A stretch of DNA of 64,000 nt from contig NZ_SOYS01000006.1 of the NCBI RefSeq assembly GCF_011808225.1, forward strand, positions 191,647-255,646. The letters run 5' to 3'. Made by a program: the position numbers and the translations under genes. Every line of letters begins with the position of its first letter. The first letter of the stretch is position 1. Under the pieces are notes generated by a model that saw only the letters and a list, made by a program, of their open reading frames with translations, ran no database searches and had not been told where the DNA came from. Shown here in pieces: positions 1-9,738 of this stretch. This DNA is from Cedecea colo. Lineage in GTDB: Bacteria > Pseudomonadota > Gammaproteobacteria > Enterobacterales > Enterobacteriaceae.

Positions 1-54
1 GTCCGCAATAAAATGGTCAGCGCCTACCAGGAAATTATGAACATGGCGGTATAG
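1..54 (+). CDS. fliE: FliE C-terminus (partial), flagellar hook-basal body junction protein
   Basis: The first 17 codons read in frame 1 end in VRNKMVSAYQEIMNMAV and a TAG stop. This matches the conserved C-terminal helix of FliE, whose E. coli version ends in a similar AYQEVM motif. FliE joins the MS ring to the proximal rod and is exported early by the flagellar secretion system. Only the tail lies in the window, and the rest is upstream of base 1. Its presence suggests that the fliF-R basal body genes lie just to the left. The identification rests on a short stretch but the motif is distinctive. Confidence 0.8.
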   Translation, partial: VRNKMVSAYQEIMNMAV

Positions 55-63
55 GTTCCGCTT

Positions 64-91
64 TATAGTTTACCAGGATCATTACCGAAGA
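64..91 (+). promoter_or_regulatory. possible sigma-28 promoter upstream of cheR
   Basis: TATAGTTT (64-71) matches 7 of 8 bases of the sigma-28 -35 consensus TAAAGTTT. ACCGAAGA (84-91) matches 5 of 8 of the -10 consensus GCCGATAA. The spacer is 12 bases rather than the preferred 11, so the call is weak. It would place cheRBYZ under late flagellar control. Confidence 0.25.
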
Positions 92-208
92 GATTTTTAG
101 GCAATTAACGCTCAGCAATTTGATAACCTCATTCAGCATATTTTCTAAAAACAGACCCGCGCAGTCACGCCATTATAATAAATTTTATATGTCGCAAGGA
201 TGTTATTT

Positions 209-1075
209 ATGAGTATGGAAAGCGACGATCGTTTAATGAACAGCACAGCTATTCGCATTCAGCCTGGGCTTGCAGACAAAGAACTGGAAAAGGTTAGTCA
301 GCTTATTTATCAACGCGCGGGGATTGTGTTAAACAGCCAGAAACGCGACATGGTTTATAACCGCCTGTCGCGGCGTTTACGTGAATTAAAATTAACGCAC
401 TTCAGTGAGTACTTAACTCGCCTGGAATCGAGTCCCAATAGCGGTGAATGGCAGACATTTATTAACGCGCTAACTACCAACCTGACTTCTTTTTTCCGGG
501 AAGCTTATCATTTCCCCGTTCTTGCTGAGCATGCGCGCGCGCGCAGAGGGAATGGCAATTATAAAGTCTGGTGCACCGCCTCCTCTACCGGGGAAGAACC
601 TTATTCTATCGCCATCACTTTAGATGAGGCGCTGGGCCGCAGTACGCTTAACCCGCGTATCTGGGCATCGGATATCGATACCGAAGTGCTGGCCAAAGCA
701 GCGGCTGGCGTTTATCGGCTATCCGATCTCGGTAACCTGAGCGCTGAGCAAAAGAAAACCTACTTCCTGCGCGGTATCGGGGAGCAACAATCCCTCGTGA
801 AAGTCCGAAAAGAGCTGCTCGATACTATTCATTACCAGCACCTCAATCTCCTGGATGCAAAATGGGATATTCCGGCACCGTTCGACGCTATCTTCTGCCG
901 CAATGTGATGATTTATTTTGATCAAAAGACACAGGAACAACTGCTGAATCGCTTTGCCAGCATGCTGAAACCCGGCGGTATTTTATTCGTCGGGCATTCT
1001 GAACACTTTGGCACGACAAACGGCGCATTTCGCCTTCGCGGTCAGTCAGTGTACGACCTGACACAGGATAAATAA
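209..1075 (+). CDS. cheR: chemotaxis protein methyltransferase CheR
   Basis: CheR transfers methyl groups from S-adenosylmethionine to glutamates of chemoreceptors. The alpha-helical N domain contains the QLIYQRAGI and RDMVYNRL motifs. The catalytic domain has the SAM-binding stretch [12 protein letters not shown] and the late CRNVMIYFD motif, all as in E. coli CheR. I place the start at the ATG at 209 because AAGGA (196-200) lies 8 bases before it; an ATG at 200 overlaps that ribosome site. The stop overlaps the cheB start by one base, so they are translationally coupled. One receptor in this window (30673-32337) carries the NWETF tail that CheR binds. Confidence 0.97.
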   Translation: MSMESDDRLMNSTAIRIQPGLADKELEKVSQLIYQRAGIVLNSQKRDMVYNRLSRRLRELKLTHFSEYLTRLESSPNSGEWQTFINALTTNLTSFFREAYHFPVLAEHARARRGNGNYKVWCTASSTGEEPYSIAITLDEALGRSTLNPRIWASDIDTEVLAKAAAGVYRLSDLGNLSAEQKKTYFLRGIGEQQSLVKVRKELLDTIHYQHLNLLDAKWDIPAPFDAIFCRNVMIYFDQKTQEQLLNRFASMLKPGGILFVGHSEHFGTTNGAFRLRGQSVYDLTQDK

Positions 1076-2121
1076 TGCACAAGATTAAAGTCCTCTGCGT
1101 TGACGATTCGGCGCTTATTCGCAATATCATGAGCGACATTGTCAATCAGCAACCCGATATGGAAATGGTCGCCACCGCACCGGATCCGATTATCGCTCGT
1201 GATTTGGTTAAACGCTTCAATCCGGACGTGCTTACGCTTGACGTTGAAATGCCGCGTATGGACGGACTGGATTTTCTCGAACGCCTGATGCGCCTGCGCC
1301 CCATGCCGGTCATTATGATCTCATCGCTGACCAGTAAAGGCTCTGAAATCACGCTTAGCGCGCTGGAGATGGGTGCGGTGGATTTTGTTACCAAGCCGCA
1401 AATGGGATTGAAAGAGGGCATGGCGCAGTACAGCGAGCTGATTGCCGAGAAGATCCGTATCGCTGCAAAGGCGCAAATCTACCGTCGCGATCGCCACAAG
1501 GCGCTGCCAAAAATTATCGCCAGCCCGCTGGTCGGCAGCGAAAAAATCTTTGCTATCGGCTCGTCAACCGGCGGTACCGAGGCCCTGCGCCAGCTCCTGA
1601 TGCCGCTGCCCCGCACCTGTCCGGGCGTCGTCATCGCCCAGCATATGCCCCCCGGCTTTACCCGCTCCTTTGCCGAACGGCTCGACAAGATTTGTGAAAT
1701 CGCGGTGAAAGAAGCCGAAGACGGCGACCGCGTGCTGCCCGGACATGCCTATATCGCGCCCGGCGCCGTGCATATGGAGCTTGTGCGCAGCGGGGCTAAC
1801 TATCACGTGAAGCTCAACGATAACCCACCGGTTAACCGCCATCGTCCGTCGGTAGACGTGCTGTTCAAATCGGTGGCGGCTTGCGCGGGTAAAAACGCCG
1901 TAGGCTCGATTCTGACCGGCATGGGCAACGATGGCGCGCATGGCCTGCTGGAAATGCGTAAAGCGGGTGCTCACACCCTCGCCCAAAGCGAAAAATCCTG
2001 CGTGGTGTTCGGGATGCCAAAAGAAGCTATTGGCCTTGGCGCCGCCGTGGAAGTTGTCGATCTCTGTGAGATGACGCAGCACATGTTAAACAGCGTAACC
2101 GGCCAGGCACGGCGAATTTAA
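1075..2121 (+). CDS. cheB: chemotaxis response regulator and protein-glutamate methylesterase CheB
   Basis: CheB removes methyl groups from, and deamidates, chemoreceptors, giving adaptation. The receiver domain has the acidic pair D10/D11 and phosphoacceptor D56 in LTLDVEMP. The C-terminal esterase domain shows the triad S164 (IGSSTGG), H190 (AQHMPPGF) and D286 (GMGNDGA), at exactly the E. coli positions. The length of 348 residues is close to the usual 349. Its ATG shares one base with the cheR stop. A 56-base gap with a GC-rich hairpin near 2144-2157 separates it from cheY. Confidence 0.98.
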   Translation: MHKIKVLCVDDSALIRNIMSDIVNQQPDMEMVATAPDPIIARDLVKRFNPDVLTLDVEMPRMDGLDFLERLMRLRPMPVIMISSLTSKGSEITLSALEMGAVDFVTKPQMGLKEGMAQYSELIAEKIRIAAKAQIYRRDRHKALPKIIASPLVGSEKIFAIGSSTGGTEALRQLLMPLPRTCPGVVIAQHMPPGFTRSFAERLDKICEIAVKEAEDGDRVLPGHAYIAPGAVHMELVRSGANYHVKLNDNPPVNRHRPSVDVLFKSVAACAGKNAVGSILTGMGNDGAHGLLEMRKAGAHTLAQSEKSCVVFGMPKEAIGLGAAVEVVDLCEMTQHMLNSVTGQARRI

Positions 2122-2177
2122 CTCAGCATAATTACTCAACTCTCCCCGCGGGGGGATTAAACCTTTCAGGAATTAAC

Positions 2178-2567
2178 ATGGCAGATAAAAACCTGCGTTT
2201 TTTAGTCGTTGACGACTTCGCTACCATGCGCCGTATCGTGCGTAATCTTTTAAAAGATTTAGATTTCAATAACGTTGAAGAAGCTGAAGACGGCCAGGAC
2301 GCCCTCACTCGTCTGCGAGAATCTTCCTTCGATTTTGTGATAACCGACTGGAATATGCCCAATATGGATGGCCTCGAACTGCTGACTGAAATTCGTAAAG
2401 ATGCCGTGCTTGGCAAGCTGCCGGTGCTGATGGTGACGGCGGAAGCGAAAAAAGAAAACATTATTGCCGCCGCTCAGGCCGGTGCCAGCGGGTACGTTGT
2501 TAAGCCTTTCACCGCAGCGACGCTGGAAGAGAAGCTAGGCAAAATATTTGAAAAGCTCGGGTGGTAA
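2178..2567 (+). CDS. cheY: chemotaxis response regulator CheY
   Basis: CheY is the single-domain receiver that, when phosphorylated by CheA, binds FliM and switches motor rotation. D57 (VITDWNM), T87 (MVTAEA) and K109 (VVKPFT) sit at the E. coli positions, as do the N-terminal aspartates in [10 protein letters not shown]. Its 129 residues are full length. AGGA at 2169-2172 gives a good ribosome site for this start. Only 3 bases separate it from cheZ. Confidence 0.99.
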   Translation: MADKNLRFLVVDDFATMRRIVRNLLKDLDFNNVEEAEDGQDALTRLRESSFDFVITDWNMPNMDGLELLTEIRKDAVLGKLPVLMVTAEAKKENIIAAAQAGASGYVVKPFTAATLEEKLGKIFEKLGW

Positions 2568-2570
2568 ATT

Positions 2571-3203
2571 ATGGATAGCAAAGCAACGCAGGATAATTTT
2601 AAGGATATCTTCTCGCGGATTGGCCAGTTAACGCGTCTGCTGCACGATAGCGTGGCCAATCTTGGGCTTGACCGCATCATTATTGATGCGGCAGATGCCA
2701 TCCCTGATGCCCGCGACAGGCTGTCTTATGTCGTGGCAAAAACGTCACAGGCGGCGGACTGCGCCTTAACCTGCGTGGAGGTTGCCCGCCCGCTACAGGA
2801 CTCGCTTAGCAGCCAGTCCACGGCGCTAAGCACGCGCTGGGACGAATGGTTTGCCAGCCCCGTTGAGCTGCCGATTGCAAAAGATCTGGTTTCGGATACC
2901 CGTCAGTTTCTGCACGATACGCCGGATATTGCCGGTAAGACCAACGAGCAGCTTATGCAGATTATGATGGCGCAGGATTTCCAGGATCTGACCGGCCAGG
3001 TTATTCAGCGCATGATGGTGCTTATCGAGAATATTGAGAAAGAGCTGATCCATGTTCTGCTCGATAACATGCCAGAAGAGGTGGCACCAGGGAAGACGGC
3101 TGAAGAACCGCTGAAAAATGGTCCGCAAATCGATCAAAACGGCGCAGGCGTTGTCGCTACGCAAGGTCAGGTTGATGATTTACTTGAAAGTCTGGGCTTT
3201 TAA
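2571..3203 (+). CDS. cheZ: CheY-P phosphatase CheZ
   Basis: CheZ speeds dephosphorylation of CheY-P and so ends tumbling. The long central helical hairpin carries AQDFQDLTGQ, where D139 and Q143 correspond to E. coli D143 and Q147; the glutamine is inserted into the CheY active site. The C-terminal VDDLLESLGF is the CheY-tethering helix. The length of 210 residues is usual for the family. It follows cheY directly. A gap of about 119 bases with no other gene separates it from flhB. Confidence 0.97.
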   Translation: MDSKATQDNFKDIFSRIGQLTRLLHDSVANLGLDRIIIDAADAIPDARDRLSYVVAKTSQAADCALTCVEVARPLQDSLSSQSTALSTRWDEWFASPVELPIAKDLVSDTRQFLHDTPDIAGKTNEQLMQIMMAQDFQDLTGQVIQRMMVLIENIEKELIHVLLDNMPEEVAPGKTAEEPLKNGPQIDQNGAGVVATQGQVDDLLESLGF

Positions 3204-3322
3204 TTTTCTTGCGGCATCTTTGCGAGCGGGCCGTGCCGGCGTGTTTTTTATCCTGCTATTAAAGGTGTTGTCGTTCAGCCCTTCGCCGCAGCGTTGTTAT
3301 ACCCGCAATATGATTAAAGCCG

Positions 3323-4468
3323 ATGTCTGAAGAAAGCGATGTAGAAAAAACAGAGGAACCCACGCCCCAACGACGAGAGAAAGCCCGGGAAGAGGGGCAA
3401 ATTCCTCGTTCCAAAGAGCTGACGTCATTGCTGATGCTGATGGTTGGCTGGAGCCTGATTCTGTTCGCTGGGGATGTGGTGGCCCGCAAGCTGGCGACGC
3501 TGTTACAAAGCGGGCTGAGCTTCGATCGGTCAGCTTTCCTGGATACCGCCTCAATGATTCGGCAGCTTCGCCAACTGCTGCTGATGGCGGCATCGTCGGT
3601 ATTGCCGATTTTGCTGGGGCTGTTTTTGACCGGCATCTGCGCCTCTGCGCTGCTGGGAGGCGTCCAGCCTGGCGGTAAGGCATTCAAATTTGAACTAAAG
3701 CGGATAAATCCTTTGCCCGGCCTGAAGCGTATGGTTTCCGCTCAGATGGTATCTGAATTAATCAAAGGCATACTCAAAGTCGTGCTGGTAGGAAGCGCTG
3801 GCGCGCTGTTTATCTACCATAACAAAGCACGTTTTATTTCTCTCGGCCACGGCTCGCTGGCCGACGGTCTGGCAGATTCGCGCTACCTGATTTCCCGGTG
3901 CCTGCTAATGGTTATCCTCGCGCTGATCCCGATGGTAGGTTACGACGTGTTTTACCAGATCTTCAGCAATCTGAAGAAAATGCGCATGAGCCGCCAGGAA
4001 ATTCGCGATGAACTTAAACAAAGCGAAGGCGACCCGCACATTAAGAACCGCATCAAACAACTGCAACGTGCCGCCGCACGCCGGCGCATGATGTCCGACG
4101 TGCCAAACGCCGATGTGATTGTGAATAACCCGACGCACTACTCCATTGCCTTAAGCTACAAAGAAGGCGGCAACGCCGCTCCCATCGTGCTGGCTAAGGG
4201 CGCGGGTGAAATGGCGTTACGCATTCGAACAGAAGCGCAAAAGCATGCCATCCCCATGCTTGAAGCGCCGCCGCTTGCCCGTGCGCTCTATCGCCACTGC
4301 GAAATTGGACAGCCTATACCTGGCGAACTGTACAGCGCCGTTGCCGAAGTCCTTGCCTGGGTTTATGGCCTGAGACGCTGGCGGCTGGGCGGCGGCATTG
4401 CGCCTAAAAAACCTGAGAACCTTCCCGTGCCTGCTGCGCTGGATTTTGCACAAGAGAGTCATGAGTGA
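3323..4468 (+). CDS. flhB: flagellar export switch protein FlhB
   Basis: FlhB is an inner membrane component of the flagellar type III export gate and controls the switch from hook to filament substrates. The N-terminal EEPTPQRREKAREEGQIPRS is the family signature. Four membrane segments follow, at about residues 33-50, 85-110, 145-165 and 190-212. The cytoplasmic autocleavage site NPTH is at residues 269-272. The C-terminal extension beyond the cleavage domain is proline-rich, as is normal. The stop overlaps the start of flhA as TGATG. Confidence 0.98.
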   Translation: MSEESDVEKTEEPTPQRREKAREEGQIPRSKELTSLLMLMVGWSLILFAGDVVARKLATLLQSGLSFDRSAFLDTASMIRQLRQLLLMAASSVLPILLGLFLTGICASALLGGVQPGGKAFKFELKRINPLPGLKRMVSAQMVSELIKGILKVVLVGSAGALFIYHNKARFISLGHGSLADGLADSRYLISRCLLMVILALIPMVGYDVFYQIFSNLKKMRMSRQEIRDELKQSEGDPHIKNRIKQLQRAAARRRMMSDVPNADVIVNNPTHYSIALSYKEGGNAAPIVLAKGAGEMALRIRTEAQKHAIPMLEAPPLARALYRHCEIGQPIPGELYSAVAEVLAWVYGLRRWRLGGGIAPKKPENLPVPAALDFAQESHE

Positions 4469-6573
4469 TGGCAAACTTCGCCGCCAAATTACGTTTACCC
4501 CCGATGAGGGAGACACAGTGGAAAATACTGGCGGGGCCGATATTAATCATGCTGATTCTGGCCATGATGATATTGCCCCTGCCCGCGTTTCTGCTTGATT
4601 TACTCTTCACCTTTAATATCGTCCTTTCCCTGATGATATTAATGGTGGCTATGTTCACCCAAAAGACGCTCGATTTCTCTGCATTCCCTACGGTACTGCT
4701 GTTTTCGACGCTGCTGCGCCTCGCGCTGAATATCGCCTCAACGCGAATCATCCTGATGGACGGGCACACGGGAGCCAACGCTGCGGGCCGCGTCGTTGAG
4801 GCATTCGGGCATTTTCTGGTCGGGGGGAATTTTGCGATTGGTATCGTGGTGTTCGCCATCCTCATTATTATCAACTTTATGGTTATCACCAAAGGCGCTG
4901 GCCGTATCGCGGAAGTCGGCGCGCGCTTTGTGCTGGACGGGATGCCGGGCAAACAGATGGCCATTGATGCCGATCTGAATGCGGGTCTTATTGGTGAAGA
5001 AGAAGCCAAGCGCCGTCGCAATGAGGTGACCCAGGAGTCCGACTTCTACGGTTCGATGGATGGCGCCAGCAAATTTGTGCGCGGGGATGCGATTGCCAGC
5101 CTGCTGATCATGGCGGTGAACGTCATCGGCGGTCTGATAATCGGCATTCTGCAACACGATTTGTCCTTTGGGGCCGCCGCCGAAACTTATACCATCCTGA
5201 CTATTGGTGACGGCCTGGTTGCCCAGATCCCGGCCCTGATCATCTCGACCGCGGCTGGCGTTATCGTTACCCGGGTTGTCACCGATCAGGACGTGGGCGA
5301 GCAGATGGTAGGCCAACTGTTTAACAACCCGCGCGTTCTGGTCCTTTCGGCCGCGATAATTGGCCTGCTGGGCACGATCCCCGGCATGCCTAACTTTGTT
5401 TTTCTGCTGTTTACCGCCTCGCTGCTGGGCATTGCCTGGTGGATGCGCGGCAAAGAGACAGAAAGCCAGGCGGCGGGCGGCTCCCGGTCCAAAGAGAGCA
5501 GAGACGCGGCCAGGGCCCAGGCCGACGCCGTTCAGGTGACCGAGGCCTCCTGGAATGACGTTCAGCATGAAGATGTGCTGGGTCTTGAAGTCGGCTATCG
5601 GTTAATCCCGATGGTGGACAGCGCGCAAAGCGGCGAGTTGCTCACGCGCGTTCGCGGCATCCGTAAAAAATTCGCCCAAGAGATGGGCTTTCTACCGCCC
5701 GCAGTGCATATCCGCGATAACCTCGATCTGCCGCCGACCCACTATCGCATTCTGCTTAAAGGCGTCGAAATCGGCAGCGGCGAAACGATGCCCGAACGCT
5801 GGATGGCTATCGATCCTGGCTGTGCGGAAGGCGAGCTACCCGGCACGCCGTGTCAGGAGCCGACGTTTGGCCTGCCCGCAGTATGGATCGATGAAGTACT
5901 GCGCGAGCGGGCCCAGATTCTGGGCTACACGGTGGTTGATCCAAGCTCGGTCATTGCGACCCACCTTAATCACCTGATTGCCACACACACCGATGAGCTG
6001 TTTGGCCGTCAGGAAACGCAACAGTTGCTCAGTCGTCTTAACAAAGAAATGCCGAAGCTGGTAGACGATCTGATCCCGGGCGTTATCTCCCTGACCACTT
6101 TCCATAAGGTACTGCAAAATCTGCTGGCGGAAAGGATCTCAATTCGCGATATGCGCACCATTGTTGACACGCTGGCTGAGTATGCGGCGGTACAAAACGA
6201 TCCCGATGAGCTGACGGCACACGCGCGCATTCGTTTAGGTCGCGCCATCACGCAGCAATGGTTCCCGGGCAACGACGAGATTCGCGTTATTGGTATGGAT
6301 ATGAACCTGGAAAGGTTAATGATCCAGGCAAGCCAGAACGGCAGCGCCATCGAACCGGGGATTGCCGAAAACCTTATGCGGCAGACTGAAAAAGCGCTGG
6401 CTCAGCAGGAAGCCCTCGGTGCGCCGCCGGTGCTGCTGGTGAATCAGCCCCTGCGTATGATGCTTTCACGTTTCCTGCGCCGCGTCTATCCGCAGCTTGC
6501 CGTACTGTCGAATCTGGAAATCAGCAATAACCGTACGGTGCGCATGACCTCCATCGTTGGAGGCCAGGAGTGA
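4468..6573 (+). CDS. flhA: flagellar export gate protein FlhA
   Basis: FlhA forms the nonameric export gate. The first half holds about eight membrane segments and the strictly conserved FHIPEP-type loop region (GAGRIAEVGARFVLDGMPGK). The C-terminal cytoplasmic domain docks chaperone-substrate complexes such as FliS-FliC and FliT-FliD, and contains HIRDNLDLPP and RAITQQWFPG. I choose the ATG at 4468, which gives MANFAAKLRLP as in E. coli, although a GTG lies one codon earlier. Length is about 701 residues against 692 in E. coli. It is coupled to flhB upstream and flhE downstream. Confidence 0.98.
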   Translation: MANFAAKLRLPPMRETQWKILAGPILIMLILAMMILPLPAFLLDLLFTFNIVLSLMILMVAMFTQKTLDFSAFPTVLLFSTLLRLALNIASTRIILMDGHTGANAAGRVVEAFGHFLVGGNFAIGIVVFAILIIINFMVITKGAGRIAEVGARFVLDGMPGKQMAIDADLNAGLIGEEEAKRRRNEVTQESDFYGSMDGASKFVRGDAIASLLIMAVNVIGGLIIGILQHDLSFGAAAETYTILTIGDGLVAQIPALIISTAAGVIVTRVVTDQDVGEQMVGQLFNNPRVLVLSAAIIGLLGTIPGMPNFVFLLFTASLLGIAWWMRGKETESQAAGGSRSKESRDAARAQADAVQVTEASWNDVQHEDVLGLEVGYRLIPMVDSAQSGELLTRVRGIRKKFAQEMGFLPPAVHIRDNLDLPPTHYRILLKGVEIGSGETMPERWMAIDPGCAEGELPGTPCQEPTFGLPAVWIDEVLRERAQILGYTVVDPSSVIATHLNHLIATHTDELFGRQETQQLLSRLNKEMPKLVDDLIPGVISLTTFHKVLQNLLAERISIRDMRTIVDTLAEYAAVQNDPDELTAHARIRLGRAITQQWFPGNDEIRVIGMDMNLERLMIQASQNGSAIEPGIAENLMRQTEKALAQQEALGAPPVLLVNQPLRMMLSRFLRRVYPQLAVLSNLEISNNRTVRMTSIVGGQE

Positions 6574-7001
6574 AACTCGCGGGGTTAATGGTGCTGGCTG
6601 CGCTTCTTTTTCCGCCTGCGGCTTTCGCTACCGGTGGCGCCTGGCACCAGAAAACGGCTGGCGTCGTAATAAGCGTGGGGAAACAGACGATGGCGGGCGC
6701 GGCGTTGAGCGCCCCGGCAGATCTCCCCGCCTCGGCGCAGGCCAGCCTCCTGGCATGGCGGGTCACGCTGCTCACGCCTCCTCCTGCGGGTCTGGAGATA
6801 AAGCTGTGCAGCGCCGCTACCTGCATTAAGCTTGCAGGACTGAGCGGGCGAAAAAAACTCACCGCCCCGCTTTCAGCACGCGGCCCGTTTCGCTTTGTTT
6901 ATTCCGTAGCAGGCCGGGGACAGCTTATTCCTGCCTTGCACGTGGTCAGCAATGAGTTAACGGTAAATTATCGCCGGGTCATACCAGAGCCTGGCTTTTA
7001 G
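6570..7001 (+). CDS. flhE: flagellar protein FlhE
   Basis: FlhE is a small periplasmic protein that affects proton leakage through the flagellar export apparatus in Salmonella and E. coli. Here it is 143 residues with a signal peptide (LAGLMVLAALLFPPAAFA) and two cysteines (LCSAATC) as in the family. The start is a GTG that overlaps the flhA stop, preceded by GGAGG about 7 bases upstream. It is the last gene of the flhBAE unit and converges on fliT. Confidence 0.88.
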   Translation: MKLAGLMVLAALLFPPAAFATGGAWHQKTAGVVISVGKQTMAGAALSAPADLPASAQASLLAWRVTLLTPPPAGLEIKLCSAATCIKLAGLSGRKKLTAPLSARGPFRFVYSVAGRGQLIPALHVVSNELTVNYRRVIPEPGF

Positions 7002-7024
7002 CTGCTTAATATTGCGGTCGCAGT

Positions 7025-7363
7025 TTATTGCAGGGTCGTCGTAAAATTTGCAGAATAAGCCAGGCTACATTTTTTTCCGCGATTGAGCGATGAGATGTCC
7101 GTTTTTAAAGCACCAAGGCGGTTTTTCAGCTTTTTTATTATTTCGGCCTCATTCTCAATCAATTTTTCTATCAGAATACGGATCGCTTCCTGCTCGCCTG
7201 AGGTCAGGATCTCAGGATGATTATTAATAACCTGTTGTAGCCTAATGACGTAATTTTCCGCCAGCTCAATAAACCTCTGCCATTCGCCCAGGCGTGCCAT
7301 CTCAAGCAATTTTAAATTTAGCTGATAAACACTTTCATAATCGTTGATAAGGGCTTTAGTCAT
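7025..7363 (-). CDS. fliT: flagellar export chaperone FliT
   Basis: A 112-residue, mostly helical protein that begins MTKALINDYESVYQLNLKLL. Its position directly after fliS and its size match FliT, the chaperone for the filament cap FliD. In enterics FliT also restrains FlhDC. Sequence conservation in this family is low, so the call leans on context. The N-terminus overlaps the fliS 3' end by 8 bases, so the two are probably coupled. It converges on flhE with a 23-base gap and no clear terminator. Confidence 0.85.
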   Translation of the reverse strand: MTKALINDYESVYQLNLKLLEMARLGEWQRFIELAENYVIRLQQVINNHPEILTSGEQEAIRILIEKLIENEAEIIKKLKNRLGALKTDISSLNRGKKCSLAYSANFTTTLQ

Positions 7364-7763
7364 TTTTTGCCTGCTTAAGCTGGGGATCGATTTCCTTCCA
7401 TGTCGTGGCGAGATTCATCAGTAGCTCATCAACGTGAGCGAGCTTCTCCGGATTATTGTGCAAATTGCATTCCAGCAGGGTACGCGACATATATTCATAG
7501 AGCATTTCCATTTCCTGAGCGATCGCTTTACCCTTTTGATGATCGAGTGAGGCGCGAAGGCCATTATCAATAATATTGATGGCTTTAGAAATCATCTCTC
7601 CGCGCCGGGCCAGGTTCCCGGTTTCGAAATAAATCTTTGCGCGTAAAATTGCGTTGTGCGCACCGTCAAACAGCATCGTAATAAGCTGATGTGGTGTTGC
7701 CCCCGCCAGTTGACTTTGCAAATCAACCTGAGCATAGGCTTGTATGCCTTGCCTTGCGTACAT
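7356..7763 (-). CDS. fliS: flagellin export chaperone FliS
   Basis: FliS binds the C-terminus of flagellin, stops it polymerising in the cytoplasm and guides it to FlhA. The family signature YAQVDLQSQLAGATPHQLITMLFDGA is split across the N-terminal helices, and MYEYMSRTLLECNL-type sequence follows at about residues 85-100. The length of 135 residues is standard. It lies between fliD (71-base gap) and fliT (8-base overlap) in one transcription unit driven from the sigma-28 promoter at 9309-9335. Confidence 0.96.
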   Translation of the reverse strand: MYARQGIQAYAQVDLQSQLAGATPHQLITMLFDGAHNAILRAKIYFETGNLARRGEMISKAINIIDNGLRASLDHQKGKAIAQEMEMLYEYMSRTLLECNLHNNPEKLAHVDELLMNLATTWKEIDPQLKQAKND

Positions 7764-7834
7764 AACAGGCTCCGTAATAAAGAGGCAGAAGGTATCGACG
7801 CTCCTGCCCGGAGAAACAAAGGATTAAAAAATTT

Positions 7835-9256
7835 TTACAACGTAGCCAGAATGCCGGAAAGCTGCGAGTTCATGCTGTTCAGCTTAGACATGGTGGTATC
7901 CAGGTTCTGGAACTGCACGCGATAGCGCTCAACGGACGCGTCGATTAAACGCTGCGTTTTATCAATCTGTTCCTGCATCCGATCGGCCTGTGCGGTCAGC
8001 CCTTCGGTCGAAGTTTTGATGATGCCGTCAGTTTTCTTGTCGGTATCGCCTATATACAGGGTAATAATTGCGCCAAGCGCGTCGGCAAGACCAGCCCTGT
8101 CACCGCTTCCCGTAAACATCGTGGCAATACCATTTGGGCTATCGGCAATCGCCTCATCGATCTTTTTCTCATCCAGCGTCATCTGCCCGGTTGAGGCATC
8201 GATTTTTATACCGAGATCCGCAAGCGAGGCATAGTCAGCCTCCGATTCGCCATAAACGGCATTCACCGCCGAGCGAATCTCGCTCACCAGTCCACGTAGC
8301 GTAGAATCGCCCATAAGAGCACCGTTCTGCGCGTTTTGCGTGGCCACATCGGCATCGGCTAAGTGAGAGGAATCATAAGGAACATATTTACTCAGGCTGG
8401 TTGTAGACGTCAGTAAGCCATTGTACTGCTTAACAAAATCCTGCAACGTGCTTTTAATTGCGCTGGTGTTTTGCGTCAGGGTCAGCTGTTCTGATTTATT
8501 ATCTTCAGAGGGTGCTGTCAGGGTCAGAGTGATACCGTCAAGGATATCGGTAACGCTGTTGCTTGAGCGGGTGTATTCACTGCCATCGACGATAAGTTTT
8601 GCATCTTCTGCCGCAGAGACCTCATGCAGATTGGCGCTGTTCAGCACGGCATCCAGGACGGCATCACCTTCTACGCTGACGGTCATTTTTCCATCCGTTC
8701 CGGTGGTTCTGGAACTCAGCACCAGTTGATAGCCATCGTCGGTACGCTGTACGGTGGCGGCAACGTCGCCTTTCGCCGCGTTAACCGCTTTAGCAATCTG
8801 GCTCAGCGAGGTTTCATCGTCCCTGAGCGTGACCTGCATCTTGCTACCGTCTTGCTGGGCGATAGTCACGGTGCGTTCTTCCCCTTCGGTCGCAGAACCC
8901 AACTGCCTGTGCTGATTGTCGAAGCTATTGTCGGTTTTTAACTTATGCGAAGTGGCAAGGTTGAGCACGGTGACCGAGTGGGTGTCAGCGCGAGCCGTCG
9001 ACGACGCCGTCGCGGTAAATGCCTTATTGGTGCTTACCGTCAGGGTATTAAACGCATCACCGGTAAGTTTTTTTACCGTTCCCTGCAAGGTTGAAAGCCC
9101 GCTGGAGACCTGACCCCACGCTGATACTTTGGCCTTATAGCTGCTTTGCAAAGCGGTATAAGGGCTTAACCGGGTCTGCTCACCAGCTTTAATCTGCGCC
9201 AGCATAACCGTTGTATCCAGCCCTGAGCCGATACCCAATGATGATATAGAAGCCAT
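7835..9256 (-). CDS. fliD: flagellar filament cap protein FliD
   Basis: FliD (HAP2) forms the cap at the filament tip that folds incoming flagellin. The N-terminus MASISSLGIGSGLDTTVMLAQI and the coiled C-terminal region (RMQEQIDKTQRLIDASVERYRVQF) are the conserved ends that insert into the growing filament. The middle is the variable surface domain. The length of 473 residues is similar to E. coli (468). It is divergent from fliC across a 482-base gap, and AAGGAGAAT lies just before the ATG. Confidence 0.97.
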   Translation of the reverse strand: MASISSLGIGSGLDTTVMLAQIKAGEQTRLSPYTALQSSYKAKVSAWGQVSSGLSTLQGTVKKLTGDAFNTLTVSTNKAFTATASSTARADTHSVTVLNLATSHKLKTDNSFDNQHRQLGSATEGEERTVTIAQQDGSKMQVTLRDDETSLSQIAKAVNAAKGDVAATVQRTDDGYQLVLSSRTTGTDGKMTVSVEGDAVLDAVLNSANLHEVSAAEDAKLIVDGSEYTRSSNSVTDILDGITLTLTAPSEDNKSEQLTLTQNTSAIKSTLQDFVKQYNGLLTSTTSLSKYVPYDSSHLADADVATQNAQNGALMGDSTLRGLVSEIRSAVNAVYGESEADYASLADLGIKIDASTGQMTLDEKKIDEAIADSPNGIATMFTGSGDRAGLADALGAIITLYIGDTDKKTDGIIKTSTEGLTAQADRMQEQIDKTQRLIDASVERYRVQFQNLDTTMSKLNSMNSQLSGILATL

Positions 9257-9308
9257 ATAATTCTCCTTTATGGCATAAATTGAATTTTTTTATTCGCCAT
9301 TGTGTTTT

Positions 9309-9335
9309 CTATCGGTGCTTATGCCATAAAGTTTA
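9309..9335 (-). promoter_or_regulatory. sigma-28 promoter for fliDST
   Basis: Read on the minus strand the site is TAAACTTT (9335-9328), 11 bases, then ACCGATAG (9316-9309). This matches TAAAGTTT at 7 of 8 bases and GCCGATAA at 6 of 8, with the ideal spacer. It lies 53 bases before the fliD start, as expected for a class 3 flagellar promoter used by FliA (17018-17740). Confidence 0.75.
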
Positions 9336-9626
9336 ATTTTTTATCAGAACAGGAACAACTTACAGGGCCGCCATAAAACAATCATGGAGCCTGTTCAACC
9401 AATAAAAAAGGTAGCCTCGCCTGTTTTTAATCTCACCATCGCAATAGGCCGATATGCTAACAAAAATGCGCGCAATTCAATGAATGGGGAGTTTTTCCTA
9501 TTAACAACATACCTGTCTTAACGTAATTGAATACCGCCTTCTCTTATGCGTAACGGCAAGGCACTCAGGTCCAGGAAAAGGTCTTAAATAAAAGACAAGT
9601 AAAAAAACAAAAACCACCAAAAAATT
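9336..9626. other. fliD-fliC divergent intergenic region
   Basis: About 290 bases between the two outward-facing sigma-28 sites. The stretch is AT-rich and holds no open frame of note. A class 2 (FlhDC-dependent) promoter for fliDST could lie here, but I could not pick out a clear FlhDC box. Confidence 0.4.
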
Positions 9627-9653
9627 TTTAGAGAATTTTTTTCGCGCCGATAT
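9627..9653 (+). promoter_or_regulatory. sigma-28 promoter for fliC
   Basis: GCCGATAT (9646-9653) matches the -10 consensus at 7 of 8 bases. Eleven bases upstream is TTTAGAGA (9627-9634), a poor -35 that keeps only the T and the central AG. The strong -10 and the position 85 bases before fliC support a flagellin promoter. Confidence 0.6.
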
Positions 9654-9738
9654 TCATATTATGCGAACAGAACAACGCATGGAAATATTGGGCTCCACAT
9701 TGAAGTGTTGCTAAGTTAATTAAGAAAGAGGAAAAAAT

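Noticed and set aside
4738..5568. 276-codon minus-strand frame inside flhA
   Set aside because: It lies wholly within a highly conserved flhA, has no ribosome site and no recognisable domain.
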